DNA of 64,000 nt. Source: a virus. Numbering within the stretch: position 1 is the first letter of the stretch; the number at the start of each line of letters is the position of its first letter. Location: positions 1-64,000 of the IMG/VR virus record IMGVR_UViG_3300008954_000045. One strand, written 5' to 3'. The position numbers and the translations under genes are program-made. The notes under the pieces were generated by a model that did no database searches, was not told the DNA's origin, and saw only the letters and a list, made by a program, of their open reading frames with translations. Of the stretch, positions 1-7,992 are shown one piece after another.

Positions 1-266
1 ACATCGTGGTTTCCAAGGATACAATGCATCTCAATACCATTGTCGTGTAGTTGTTTGAAGAACCTTGTCCGAACTTGATGAAGACTATTGAAATTCACAA
101 ACTTACGACGATCCATGAAATCCCCTGCATGAATGATCGTATTGATATTATTTTCTTTGAGATAGGGGAAGAACACATCATCAAAGAACTTCATAAAATA
201 ATCTAAAAATATTTGGGAGTCCCCACGGGCAGACCAGTGGGTGTCATTGATCAGTGCTATCTTCAC
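1..266 (-). CDS. gp47: gp47-like recombination nuclease subunit (SbcD/Mre11 family), N-terminal part
   Basis: This is the first 88 or so codons of a gene that runs off the left edge of the window. It starts at a GTG (264-266) and reads MKIALINDTHW. The metallophosphoesterase signature is complete as far as visible: DTHW near residue 8, GDFMDRR in the middle and GNHD near residue 87, which bind the two catalytic metals. In T4, gp47 pairs with the ATPase gp46 to resect DNA ends for recombination-dependent replication. The start lies 23 bases inside the end of gp55, so the two are probably translationally coupled. An SD-like AGGAGA sits just upstream of the GTG. Family assignment is firm; the exact T4 equivalence is inferred from the motif order and from the neighbouring T4 replication genes. 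Confidence 0.88.
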   Translation of the reverse strand, partial: MKIALINDTHWSARGDSQIFLDYFMKFFDDVFFPYLKENNINTIIHAGDFMDRRKFVNFNSLHQVRTRFFKQLHDNGIEMHCILGNHD

Positions 267-828
267 TCTTGTCTCCTAAGAAGTTATCCAACGTAAAACC
301 ACCCAAAGGTTTCTTGTCTTTCTCTTTTTTGGGTGTAAACTTACTAATGTCTGAATCTGTTAATCGTAAATAATCTGCCTTGACATTAGTTGACTCAGAC
401 AAATCAACATCTTCATTGCTTTCTATCCATCTAGGAAATTTTCCTTCAACGTCAAGTTCTTCTAGCAGTTTGTATTTAATATACATCTGCTTCTTTTCTT
501 TTTGTATTCGTCGTAAAAAAGCATAATAGATGATTTGTGTAAAATACGAGAATGGATTGTTTGACTTTTCTGGATCAAAGTTATGACAATACATTATGCA
601 ATTTTCAATACCATCACTAATCATTTCTTCTCTATATTCATAATTCATAAAGTTTGGACGATAGGATAAATGCGTTGCTATTTCCATAAAACATTTTCCT
701 ATATAATCGCTTACCGGAGGTCTAGTATCACCAGACTGCTCCGCTTCAACGACTTCTTTCTTCCACTCGGACATTGCCTTATAGAACTCTTCGTTGTCAA
801 CATAATGGTTTGTTTTTTTCTTGCTCAT
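244..828 (-). CDS. gp55: gp55 late-transcription sigma factor
   Basis: This 194-aa protein matches T4 gp55 (185 aa) along its length. It has the sigma region-2-like core (EMISDGIENCI near residue 68, HNFDPEKSNNPFSYFTQ near 82-98, and a basic stretch RRIQKEKKQ near 106). gp55 replaces host sigma on RNA polymerase and recognises the -10-only late promoters. The C-terminus carries FTLDNFLGD (about residues 178-186), which looks like the hydrophobic sliding-clamp-binding tail of T4 gp55, so late transcription should be coupled to the gp45 clamp. It lies between gp47 and the Sm-like gene. SD AAGGA lies about 12 bases before the ATG. The TATACATA boxes elsewhere in the window are its likely targets. 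Confidence 0.93.
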   Translation of the reverse strand: MSKKKTNHYVDNEEFYKAMSEWKKEVVEAEQSGDTRPPVSDYIGKCFMEIATHLSYRPNFMNYEYREEMISDGIENCIMYCHNFDPEKSNNPFSYFTQIIYYAFLRRIQKEKKQMYIKYKLLEELDVEGKFPRWIESNEDVDLSESTNVKADYLRLTDSDISKFTPKKEKDKKPLGGFTLDNFLGDKSEDSTDQ

Positions 829-843
829 TTTATAGTTTTATCC

Positions 844-871
844 TTGACAGATTTTCACGGGTTATTATAAT
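844..871 (+). promoter_or_regulatory. near-consensus sigma70 promoter pointing antisense
   Basis: The plus strand has TTGACA (844-849), a 16-base spacer and TATAAT (866-871), i.e. both host sigma70 hexamers at full match. It lies in the 69-base gap between gp55 and the Sm-like gene, both on the minus strand. Transcription would start near 878 and run rightwards, antisense to the Sm-like gene and UvsW. No convincing plus-strand gene follows. The minus-strand -10 (also TATAAT, because the site is nearly symmetric) has no recognisable -35. Confidence 0.5.
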
Positions 872-897
872 TACATGTGTTCCGATTCATTATGAAT

Positions 898-1572
898 TCA
901 TGGTTCTGGATTCCAATTCCTAAAATGAGTTTCAAAATCATTTGGATCGTCTTTCTTCTTTTGTTGTTTTCGTATCATTTTATCTTTTGCTTGTTGCATA
1001 AAGGTATCAATATCAAATTCAAAACCTTCTTCGTCGTCTTCTTCATTGAAAGACACAATACCACTCATAAGAAAAGCAAGGAATAGGGCGGGGGGGACAA
1101 CAAAATTCATCATAACATTGCCCTGAGCATCGGTTGGGATTGGTTCTTCTTCTTGTTCTGGTATTTTGACTTCTGGTGTGTTTTCTAAATCTGTCATAAT
1201 TTTGTTTTTAACATAAGTTTCTAAATCATTAGTAATATCCAATTCCCCGTCCTGAACCATCTCATTGTAGATATCATTCGTAACATCTTCCTTTTCTAGT
1301 TCATCAAGGTAAATCGAAACAATCTCTGGTTTTGGTGCATTATCCGTAATGATTTGATTTCGGTTGATGTTGAATTGAATTTCGTTTGTCATTCTTCCCC
1401 AAGGTCGAAGTATCATAAATTCGTTAGTACCGCCCATTACTGGTTGATCTAATGTGATTATCTTAGTGAGCATTGGTCGGTGGAGCGTAACATAAGATTC
1501 GTTAGAAGAGATTACCTTGCTGATGATTTCTTCTCCAGAAGCAAGTTTGTAGTTTCTGTAAGTTTCAGCCAT
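898..1572 (-). CDS. Sm-like (LSm) domain protein
   Basis: The N-terminal 75 residues look like an Sm/LSm fold: YKLASGEEIISKVI, then a strand YVTLHRPMLTKII and a later strand with ILRPWGRM. Sm-like proteins of presumed cyanophage origin are known structurally, and I recall that type from marine T4-like phages. The middle and C-terminus are different: an acidic linker (EQEEEPIP), a hydrophobic stretch of about 20 residues around 155-172 (MNFVVPPALFLAFLMSG) that could be a membrane or packing helix, then an acidic and finally a lysine-rich tail (RKQQKKKDD). RNA binding is plausible by family but not shown. Its start overlaps the end of UvsW by 8 bases, so it is likely translated in the same transcript. 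An antisense promoter faces its 3' end. Confidence 0.6.
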   Translation of the reverse strand: MAETYRNYKLASGEEIISKVISSNESYVTLHRPMLTKIITLDQPVMGGTNEFMILRPWGRMTNEIQFNINRNQIITDNAPKPEIVSIYLDELEKEDVTNDIYNEMVQDGELDITNDLETYVKNKIMTDLENTPEVKIPEQEEEPIPTDAQGNVMMNFVVPPALFLAFLMSGIVSFNEEDDEEGFEFDIDTFMQQAKDKMIRKQQKKKDDPNDFETHFRNWNPEP

Positions 1573-3079
1573 TGGTTTCTCCTTCTAGATTTATCGTTAT
1601 TGTTTTATAGTCAAATTTTTCAATGTTGTATATTTTCATTCTCTCGATGAAGTGTTTGAGTGTGTGGTTGCTCCAACTTTTCCAAGTCAAATCATCGCCG
1701 ATATCATACAACTTTGCTTTGTCTTTATATTTAGACTTTCTCAATTGTCGTCCAATAGATTGAAGTACTCGTATTCGAGACTTAGAGGGTGATGCAAAAA
1801 TAATATTGTGTAATCGTCGAATCGAGATTCCTGTAGAGAATGTACCATAAGAAGCAACAATTATTGCATTGTTATTTTCTTCGGTAAGATTTCGTACTTC
1901 TTCTCTGTCTTCGGAATCTGTGCCCCCGTATACAAAAAACACATCGTGTTCGGGGCAGGCTTCTTTGATAAGTTTGTGTAGATGCTTTCCGTGCTTTTCT
2001 ACTAACTGAAAGAGAACAAGAGTGTTCCCTTTCAAGTTTTTTGCCATATTAGCAATAAATTTGTTTCTGGTTGGGTTAGTGACTAACCACTCCAGTTCAT
2101 CAAAATATTTATTTCGGTTCATTTTTTTGCGGTTCTCTTTGGGATATTTCAGTAAAATGCAATCAATTGATAGTTGAGATAAAAGGTTTTTATCCATTAG
2201 ATCAGAAGTTTTGATTACATTATACACTGGACCGAACAAACCTTCAATGACTAATTTGTGTGTTTGTGTACCATCCAATGTTCCCGTTGTCCCTATACGA
2301 TATGGGCAATTCTTTAGTTTGCTCATTATACTGGTGAGGGATTTGGATTTAAACAAATGACACTCATCACCAAATGCTGCACCGAAATTGTCGAAATAGT
2401 TGGCTTTTAGTTTGTATATGCTCTGCCATGTTGAAATTACGATTCTACTAGAATCAATCTTCTTTTTCCCTGCATATACTGTATGACATTCTCTATTTGC
2501 ATCAAACGAGGTGTCAGCCTGTGAGTATTCTTTGAAGTCTTCAAACATTTGTGTCACTAGTGATATCGTGGGAACGATTACCAAAATTTTCTTTTCTGGA
2601 GGAAGAATGTCCAGATAATATCTAATTAGTGCGTATATTATTAGGCTCTTGCCAGATGCGGTAGGAGAAAGAAGCAAACACCTATTATTGTTTATTGCGT
2701 GGTGTATTGCGTCAATTTGATGATCATAAGCCTGGAGAATTTCATCTTTGTATGTTGGTTGCAAATGATCGTTAACGAATTTAGCAATATCATTTTTTGA
2801 TATATCGACTGGTTTGGTTGGAACATCACCGAAATCTATAGAGTAGTTTCTTTCATCTGCAAAAATTTTAACATATTTATCCAATCCCGCAAACAGAGTT
2901 TGCCCGTAGATATTGTAGAGTTTGATAGTACCATCCCACATTTTGTTTTTGTATGCCGGCATAAATTGATAGCCAGGAACTTTGAATGTGAAATAATCAG
3001 ACAACTCTTGTGCAATACCCCTATCACACTGCACAGATATATGAACACTATCTTTATATTCAACAGTCAAATCGCTCAT
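1565..3079 (-). CDS. uvsW: UvsW RNA-DNA and DNA helicase
   Basis: This 504-aa protein is the size of T4 UvsW (about 503 aa) and has the superfamily 2 helicase motifs in order: Walker A SPTASGKS at 138-145, motif II DECH at 238-241, GTTGTLDG near 265 and an arginine-rich motif VI (QSIGRQLRKS) near 440. The first 90 residues (GYQFMPAYKNKMWDGTIKLY) match the UvsW N-terminal DNA-binding domain. UvsW unwinds R-loops and branched recombination intermediates and drives the switch from origin- to recombination-dependent replication. The gene follows dCMP deaminase by 8 bases. There is no clear SD; the upstream sequence is AT-rich with CATAAATA only about 10 bases before the ATG, so translation may depend on coupling. 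Confidence 0.95.
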   Translation of the reverse strand: MSDLTVEYKDSVHISVQCDRGIAQELSDYFTFKVPGYQFMPAYKNKMWDGTIKLYNIYGQTLFAGLDKYVKIFADERNYSIDFGDVPTKPVDISKNDIAKFVNDHLQPTYKDEILQAYDHQIDAIHHAINNNRCLLLSPTASGKSLIIYALIRYYLDILPPEKKILVIVPTISLVTQMFEDFKEYSQADTSFDANRECHTVYAGKKKIDSSRIVISTWQSIYKLKANYFDNFGAAFGDECHLFKSKSLTSIMSKLKNCPYRIGTTGTLDGTQTHKLVIEGLFGPVYNVIKTSDLMDKNLLSQLSIDCILLKYPKENRKKMNRNKYFDELEWLVTNPTRNKFIANMAKNLKGNTLVLFQLVEKHGKHLHKLIKEACPEHDVFFVYGGTDSEDREEVRNLTEENNNAIIVASYGTFSTGISIRRLHNIIFASPSKSRIRVLQSIGRQLRKSKYKDKAKLYDIGDDLTWKSWSNHTLKHFIERMKIYNIEKFDYKTITINLEGETNG

Positions 3080-3087
3080 TGTACTAT

Positions 3088-3603
3088 TTATGGTTGGAAA
3101 GGTGTACCGTTTACTACAATTTCTGTCTTACCACCAACATGTCCTGACCATACAACACACTCCACTCCTGCTTGTTTCAATAGTTCTATACCAATACCAA
3201 CCGATTCTTTCCATCTGTCTGGTGTGATATCGAAGTATTGTTTATGACCTATAACTCTCTTTATTCCGCATTGTATAATTGCTCTTGCACAATCTGGGCA
3301 AGCAAACAATGGGCAATACATTGTCAAACCTTCTGTTTGTACGCCTAGTTTTATTGCTTTGTATAGGACATTACGTTCTGCATGTTCAACGTAGTGATAT
3401 TTGTTTGGTCGTTCCCAGTATTCTTTCTTTTCTGGGATAGAACTGGGAATATTATTAGATTCCATACAAATGATACCCGAATTGTCGTTTGTAAGTAAGG
3501 CAGCATTTTGTGTGGATGGATCTTTTGATACGTTCTTGGCATATTGGTATAGATGTTTAAAGTATACAGGATGCATTGGATCAATTTTAATATCATATAC
3601 CAT
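3088..3603 (-). CDS. cd: dCMP deaminase (zinc cytidine/deoxycytidylate deaminase family)
   Basis: The 171-aa protein has the zinc deaminase signature: HAE (about residues 74-76, with E as proton donor) and a Cys pair in CPLFACPDC (97-105) that coordinate zinc. The T4 enzyme converts dCMP to dUMP for thymidylate synthesis, and that is the natural assignment in this T4 context. A longer in-frame ORF begins at 3678, but I choose the ATG at 3601-3603 because GGAGG lies 10 bases upstream and because the longer form would run deep inside uvsY. With this start it overlaps uvsY by 11 bases. T4 Cd is 193 aa, so this is somewhat short. A tRNA- or nucleoside-deaminase role is less likely but not excluded. 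Confidence 0.85.
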   Translation of the reverse strand: MVYDIKIDPMHPVYFKHLYQYAKNVSKDPSTQNAALLTNDNSGIICMESNNIPSSIPEKKEYWERPNKYHYVEHAERNVLYKAIKLGVQTEGLTMYCPLFACPDCARAIIQCGIKRVIGHKQYFDITPDRWKESVGIGIELLKQAGVECVVWSGHVGGKTEIVVNGTPFQP

Positions 3604-4027
3604 TAGTGAATTTCCTCCATTCGATAGCGTTTTTGATTTCCCAGCCCCTACCATTGATACTCTTGATAATGGAAGCAAGATAGTCTACTTTTTCTTGTTG
3701 GAGGACAATTTTATCCGTCATTAAAGACACTTCTTTATCTGCGTAAATATATCTGTCCAAATCTTGTTTGAGAACCTTGAGTTGAAAGGCTTCCCACCCA
3801 CGCCTTTCTAGTTCTTCTTCGGACATTTTCCCAGAATAATACTCCCATTTATCACGGAGGAGTTCACGCTTTTCAGATTCCAGTTTACGAAGGAATAGCC
3901 TTTCATCATGGAATAGATTTAGATACTTGTTGTGGAGTTGGGGTATCTTGAGTGATTCTATGTCAAGCATTGAATCATCAATTACCGAGTCTTTTGCCAC
4001 CATTTTGCGAATGTCATCAAATCTCAT
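3593..4027 (-). CDS. uvsY: UvsY recombination mediator
   Basis: This 144-aa protein is close to T4 UvsY (137 aa) in length and pattern: an N-terminal MRFDDIRKM, a central tyrosine/serine motif YYSGKMSEEE, and a C-terminal helix with SINGRGWEIKNAIEWRKF. UvsY loads the UvsX recombinase onto gp32-coated single strands. It is largely alpha-helical with coiled-coil character and no cysteine. UvsY sits immediately upstream of dCMP deaminase and UvsW; in T4, uvsY and uvsW are also neighbours just beyond the head genes. A short hairpin GCCC(TATTTT)GGGC at 4040-4053 separates it from the gene before. Confidence 0.93.
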   Translation of the reverse strand: MRFDDIRKMVAKDSVIDDSMLDIESLKIPQLHNKYLNLFHDERLFLRKLESEKRELLRDKWEYYSGKMSEEELERRGWEAFQLKVLKQDLDRYIYADKEVSLMTDKIVLQQEKVDYLASIIKSINGRGWEIKNAIEWRKFTNGI

Positions 4028-4064
4028 ATATTCAGTATAGCCCTATTTTGGGCAAAGTCAAGAA

Positions 4065-4643
4065 CTAAATGTTGTGAATGTCGTAGGTAGTATATTTGAA
4101 TGTTACGTTGGCAGTTAAAGGTTCTGGTGATGACGATGTACTATCGAATTCTAGTCCAGACAGCGTTTCTGGGATAATGTTTTTAAATTGAACTCGAAGG
4201 TTTGGTTGCATTGCACTATTGAGAATGAATAGATTTGCATCAGAATAATGGTGTGGTGCATCCTCAATTTCAGCAAAATCTTCTTCAGTTGTGATAGACA
4301 TCATCCAATTGTAAATTTCAAGCCAGTTTGATAGATCTTCATCGACAAGAAACTGCATTGTTAGTGCTTCGTACTCTGGTAGACCAGATCTAGGAATAGT
4401 GATAAATTGAGTTGGTTGTGGAATCATTATAATACTCAGCCCCGGTAGATTGACATTCTGACAAAAATAGGTCATTGTTGAACACCTATCTAATTCCATT
4501 TTGAAATAAGTAGGCATCAATCCATTGATTTTATCTGGTTGCCTAGTAGAGCGATCCGTGTTTGTTTTAGAAAACCCAAACAAAGCATCTTTGTCCGAGG
4601 GTGGTATTGGTGTTTTTCCTGTTGAACTGCCAATTGTAGTCAT
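4065..4643 (-). CDS. tail-tube-fold (gp19-like) virion protein after gp23
   Basis: The 192-aa protein resembles the T4 gp19/tail-tube family of marine T4-like phages: an early YFKMELDR strand, FCQNVNLPGL, a segment with ITIPRSGLPEYEALTMQFLVDEDL and a helix NWLEIYNWM. It is a second member besides the true gp19 at 10263-10778. Its role is unknown; a tail terminator or a tube-related minor protein is possible. I use the ATG at 4641-4643 because GGAGGA lies just upstream; the longer in-frame start at 4673 would read through the promoter. A strong terminator (4672-4698) and a TATACATA late promoter (4661-4668) lie immediately upstream, so it is a separate late transcript from gp23. Confidence 0.6.
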   Translation of the reverse strand: MTTIGSSTGKTPIPPSDKDALFGFSKTNTDRSTRQPDKINGLMPTYFKMELDRCSTMTYFCQNVNLPGLSIIMIPQPTQFITIPRSGLPEYEALTMQFLVDEDLSNWLEIYNWMMSITTEEDFAEIEDAPHHYSDANLFILNSAMQPNLRVQFKNIIPETLSGLEFDSTSSSPEPLTANVTFKYTTYDIHNI

Positions 4644-4660
4644 AATGGAATCCTCCATAC

Positions 4661-4668
4661 TATGTATA
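4661..4668 (-). promoter_or_regulatory. late promoter -10 box TATACATA
   Basis: The minus strand reads TTTATACATAGT here, 18 bases before the chosen start of the tube-like gene and directly after the gp23 terminator. The same box recurs before gp22, gp13, the 219-aa membrane protein and the gene at 61685. It differs from the T4 late box TATAAATA at one base. Confidence 0.65.
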
Positions 4669-4671
4669 AAC

Positions 4672-4698
4672 AAAAAGGGGAGTCCCGAAGGACTCCCC
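4672..4698 (-). terminator. rho-independent terminator after gp23
   Basis: On the minus strand a 9-bp GC-rich stem GGGGAGTCC/GGACTCCCC closes a TTCG tetraloop and is followed by TTTTTG. It lies 23 bases after the gp23 stop. A UUCG loop with a run of U is a textbook strong terminator, and a highly expressed capsid gene is a sensible place for it. Confidence 0.92.
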
Positions 4699-4721
4699 TA
4701 ATCGATCAAGTTTTAGAACTA

Positions 4722-6101
4722 TCAGGCAGTTCCACCAGCGTTGATACCGTGGAGGTTATCAACTCGGAAGATTCTGTAGTAGAGGTTGTTGCGACGTGCG
4801 CCGATGTTGTCTACTGATGAAGAAGTTCCGCGAGCGAATGGGTTCTCTACCATTCCATATCGAGTCTTGAACCCGATCTTTGGTTGGAAGGTAGTAGCAT
4901 CAACTGCACGAACCATCTGGAGTGGAACATATGGGCAATAGAAGAGTCCAGCATCATATTGACTCTCACCACGATATCCTGCACAGATATAGTTGGTTGT
5001 AGCATATGGATCAACATATACCTTGGTGCGACCATTCAGAACACCAACGAAAGTGTTGCCGGTATCGTCAACTTCAAGGTTTCCGAATGCTGGCGAGTGA
5101 TCAAGAATACCACTCATCGAAAGAGCAGAAGCGACATCACTGGATGTGATGACGATGTTGCCCTTGCCTCGTCGAGTGTCCTTGGAGATCTGGTTACATT
5201 CGCGTTCAATTTGGAACATAAGTCCACGGAAACGCTCTGCACTCCAACGTCCATCTGAGTCGCTTAGAAGGTCATATACACCTTTGGTTTGACCAGAAGC
5301 ACCATCGACGGTAACACCATCAGCAGAAGCAAGATCGCTGTGATCTGCACCAAGAACTGCTTGGTTGTATACGGTGCGGATAACTTCTCGGTTAATTTCG
5401 GCGAGAATTTCACTCGAAAGGATATTCGAGAGTTCTGCTTCTGCGTCAAGCCCGTGAACTGCTTTCAAATCCTGTGCGAGTTCGGTGCTGTATGAAGCCT
5501 GGAGCATTCTGCTCTTTGCTTCAACGGCTACACGCTCAATACTGAATGCCATCTCGGCGGGAGACTTGCCTTCTGCATTTGAAGTTACCATTCCTTCACC
5601 GAAGAGATAGGTGCTACCACCTGTCTCTGATCCGCTAAGGGGATCGGTGCCACCATGTGTGCCTGCACCGCGAGCAGCAGCAGTAGTACCTGCCGAAGCA
5701 GTACCACCAAAGTCGGTATCGGCTTCATTGTAGAATGCTTCGGTTCCGCTTTGGTTAGTGTAACGCGAACGCATTGCAAAGATAAGTCCGGTTGGACCAG
5801 TCATTGGCTGGACACCAGCAATATCATAAGCAATTAGGTTTGGCATAGAACGACGAACGAGACTAATAAGAACAGGATCGAATCCTGCTACGCTACCGGC
5901 TTGCCCGAAGTGAGGAGAACCACCAGCACCCATTGCGTTTGTTGGGGCCGCTTCGTTGAGTGCTTGCTCTTGGTTCTCAAGAAGGATCGTAGTTACGTTC
6001 TTCCTATAAGTGGTTGGAATAGCAGGCAATTCAGCATGTTCGAGAACTGGTTCCCATTTCTTCTGTAGTTGTTCTGCTAATAATAGTTTTGAATCGTCCA
6101 T
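4722..6101 (-). CDS. gp23: gp23 major capsid protein precursor
   Basis: This 459-aa protein is the gp23 major head protein; marine T4-like homologues are typically this short compared with 521 aa in T4. The N-terminal delta piece ends at a typical gp21 protease site, LNE|AAPT (after Glu50), which would leave a mature chain of about 409 residues. The shell domain includes MPNLIAYDIAGVQPMTGPTGLIFAMRS-type sequence near 90-115 and a C-terminal ARRNNLYYRIFRVDNLHG segment. It forms the hexamers of the head. An SD AAGGAG precedes the ATG. The gene follows gp22 by 27 bases and is followed by a strong terminator. No gp24 vertex protein is seen next to it. Confidence 0.97.
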   Translation of the reverse strand: MDDSKLLLAEQLQKKWEPVLEHAELPAIPTTYRKNVTTILLENQEQALNEAAPTNAMGAGGSPHFGQAGSVAGFDPVLISLVRRSMPNLIAYDIAGVQPMTGPTGLIFAMRSRYTNQSGTEAFYNEADTDFGGTASAGTTAAARGAGTHGGTDPLSGSETGGSTYLFGEGMVTSNAEGKSPAEMAFSIERVAVEAKSRMLQASYSTELAQDLKAVHGLDAEAELSNILSSEILAEINREVIRTVYNQAVLGADHSDLASADGVTVDGASGQTKGVYDLLSDSDGRWSAERFRGLMFQIERECNQISKDTRRGKGNIVITSSDVASALSMSGILDHSPAFGNLEVDDTGNTFVGVLNGRTKVYVDPYATTNYICAGYRGESQYDAGLFYCPYVPLQMVRAVDATTFQPKIGFKTRYGMVENPFARGTSSSVDNIGARRNNLYYRIFRVDNLHGINAGGTA

Positions 6102-6128
6102 TAGACTTTTCTCCTTGTTAAATTTTGA

Positions 6129-7124
6129 TTATAGTGCCTTGTTTTCGGCTTTACGGATACGAGTAATTGATTTGAGATAACGGTCCATTTGTGCGGTACT
6201 AATATTTTCATTCAAAATGTTTTCTTCTTCAAATGAATCATCCGAACTTACCGAACCGTTGAAATAATTTTCTTTGAGAATGTTGAGTTTTTCTTCGTAT
6301 TGCTCTGCATTCGAGAATTCAAGTCCTTCTGATAAACTACGAAGGGTTTCAACTTCGGTGGTGGTGAGACCGTTAGTTGATCTCATAAAGGAGATAGCAC
6401 ATTCTAAAATGTTGATTCTTTTTGTCATTTCAATATTAGACTGGAGTTGCTCGTTGAGTTTTTCTTCAAGTTTCTCCGACGTTTCGGTTGCTTCTGCTAA
6501 AGCATCAAAACTCTCATCTGGAATTTCAATGTTGTGCTTCTCAAACAACGATTTGAGATCGGTGATGAACGACTCTGCAATTTCGTTCTTGAGTCCATGT
6601 TCAATAGCGATTTCGTTTTCACTAGACCATTCAGTAACGACATAGTTGAGATATTCATCTAATTTCTCAGAAAGTTCGTTGCTGATTCGTTTTGTTTCGT
6701 TCTCAAGAAGTGTATTGTGTTCTTCTTGAATTTCAGCACGAATGGCTGTTGCTCGTTCTTGGAGTGCGCTCTTAAAAATAACTTCTGCTTTATTGCGGAA
6801 ATCTTCTGAAAGATCTTCACCACCAAACAAAGCATCCATATGCTCTTTGGTTGCTTCCTCAGTAGCAGCAGATGGTTTAGCAGCGATAGAGTCTTTATTT
6901 TCTTCTTCTTCGTCTTCGTCTGCTTCTGGTTCGTTAACTTCGGCGGCACCCTCGTCGCTATGAGCAACTTGATAGAGATCTGCGTCCTCGATGCTGTCGG
7001 TATCAACAGTTGGAGTTTCTTCTCTTTTCTTGTTGGGTGCATCCACGTTTACAGCATCGTCTTCCATGAGTTCTTCGGACTCAAGGATTTCTTTTGCTAA
7101 TTCTAGTGCTTCGTGGTCTGACAT
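6129..7124 (-). CDS. gp22: gp22 prohead core scaffold protein
   Basis: The 331-aa protein sits between the gp21 protease and gp23 as in T4. It is very acidic (residues about 55-85 contain EADEDEEEENKD) and then long, charged and helical, with predicted coiled coils between about 100 and 270. This is the composition of the T4 scaffolding core, which gp23 assembles around and which gp21 later digests. Several [L/I]xE-type sites, such as FEE and LNE near the C-terminus, are candidate cleavage points. A TATACATA late promoter lies 29 bases upstream of the ATG, so gp22 and gp23 can be transcribed at a high level independently of gp21. Confidence 0.93.
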   Translation of the reverse strand: MSDHEALELAKEILESEELMEDDAVNVDAPNKKREETPTVDTDSIEDADLYQVAHSDEGAAEVNEPEADEDEEEENKDSIAAKPSAATEEATKEHMDALFGGEDLSEDFRNKAEVIFKSALQERATAIRAEIQEEHNTLLENETKRISNELSEKLDEYLNYVVTEWSSENEIAIEHGLKNEIAESFITDLKSLFEKHNIEIPDESFDALAEATETSEKLEEKLNEQLQSNIEMTKRINILECAISFMRSTNGLTTTEVETLRSLSEGLEFSNAEQYEEKLNILKENYFNGSVSSDDSFEEENILNENISTAQMDRYLKSITRIRKAENKAL

Positions 7125-7152
7125 TATAATGTCTCCTTTAGTTCTTGCTTAC

Positions 7153-7160
7153 TATGTATA
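7153..7160 (-). promoter_or_regulatory. late promoter -10 box TATACATA before gp22
   Basis: The minus strand reads CTATACATAGTAAG in the 40-base gap between gp21 and gp22, with the ATG of gp22 29 bases downstream and an AAAGGAG SD between. The position suits boosting gp22 and gp23, the most abundant head proteins. Confidence 0.7.
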
Positions 7161-7164
7161 GTTT

Positions 7165-7815
7165 TCAGATATTTGACAGGAAATGCCTAAATACAGAAAG
7201 TTTTGCTTGTTCTATAATTTTCTTGTCTGACTCAGACAATAACTTTTTATAATTCTCAACCACTCTTGGTTGGAGAATACCATTATCCCATATCCATTCT
7301 TTCCCTTCCATAATACCATTCACAAAAGCATCGGGAGCAGAAGGATCGGCAACGATGTCAACAGCAGCAAGCATAAAGTCTTCTTGAACGACGTTGACTC
7401 CATCTTTGTTAGATTTGATGGAACCCATGCCTCTAGAAGACACACCTAATTTGGCACCTTCATCGATAAGATTTTTGACGATTTTTCCATATGGAGTGTC
7501 TAGAATTTTGGCTTTTCCGATGATGTTGTTGTTGTCTTCTTTTAGTTCGGTTATAAGATGGGACACACGTTCAAGATTAAGAGATGGACCTTCTGGATGT
7601 CCAAGTTCTCCCATTGCTCTTTTGTTTTCGACAAGATCCTTTGTGTATCTTGCAACTTCATTGTTGAGGATATCTTTGGGGTAAACCCTACCATTACGGT
7701 TCTTTTTCTCTGCTTGCATAAAGACACCTTCGATGAAGTAGTTCTTTTTAGAACCTTCGGTTTCTTCGGTGATTGTGCAGTTGATATCTTCTGTTGTTTC
7801 GGTAATTAGGTACAT
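7165..7815 (-). CDS. gp21: gp21 prohead core serine protease
   Basis: The 216-aa protein is the maturation protease of T4-type heads (herpes-assemblin-like fold). The catalytic histidine lies in GELGHPE (His73) and the serine in LGVSSRGMG (126-127), with a following acidic DIVADPSAPDAF segment. The N-terminal FIEGVFMQAEKKNRNGRVYP is conserved in the family. It cuts gp22, gp67, gp23 and itself at [L/I]xE sites. The C-terminal 40 residues (NYKKLLSESDKKIIEQ) are charged and probably removed by self-processing. It starts close after gp67 and before the gp22 promoter. Confidence 0.95.
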   Translation of the reverse strand: MYLITETTEDINCTITEETEGSKKNYFIEGVFMQAEKKNRNGRVYPKDILNNEVARYTKDLVENKRAMGELGHPEGPSLNLERVSHLITELKEDNNNIIGKAKILDTPYGKIVKNLIDEGAKLGVSSRGMGSIKSNKDGVNVVQEDFMLAAVDIVADPSAPDAFVNGIMEGKEWIWDNGILQPRVVENYKKLLSESDKKIIEQAKLSVFRHFLSNI

Positions 7816-7818
7816 TAT

Positions 7819-7992
7819 TCATTCCTCGTCGGTTGTTGAACTTTCTTTTGGTTTACCAATATTTGCAGAAATTTCAAGTTTTTTATTTTGTACATATTCA
7901 CCTGTCTTCTTATAGAGAACATTTTGTGTTTCGGATCTTGCTTGATCTATGTTTCCATTACGCAATGCATTTACAATATCATTGACAGTCAT
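7819..7992 (-). CDS. gp67: gp67-like small prohead core protein
   Basis: A 57-aa reading frame fills the gap between the 241-aa gene and gp21. It reads MTVNDIVNALRNGN, then IDQARSETQNVLYKK, then KKLEISANIGKP and an acidic end SSTTDEE. The layout (short helical start with an ALR..N..QAR pattern, a basic centre with KxEI and an acidic C-terminus) matches T4 gp67 (about 80 aa), and the place just upstream of gp21 is also right. gp67 is a scaffold component that helps set head shape and is degraded by gp21. The start overlaps the end of the upstream gene by 4 bases (ATGA). Assignment rests on pattern and position more than on strong similarity. Confidence 0.75.
   Translation of the reverse strand: MTVNDIVNALRNGNIDQARSETQNVLYKKTGEYVQNKKLEISANIGKPKESSTTDEE

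Noticed and set aside
3086-3093. CATAAATA before UvsW as a late promoter.
   Set aside because: It lies about 10 bases before the ATG; a transcript starting there would lack the start codon, and UvsW is expected in the upstream transcript.
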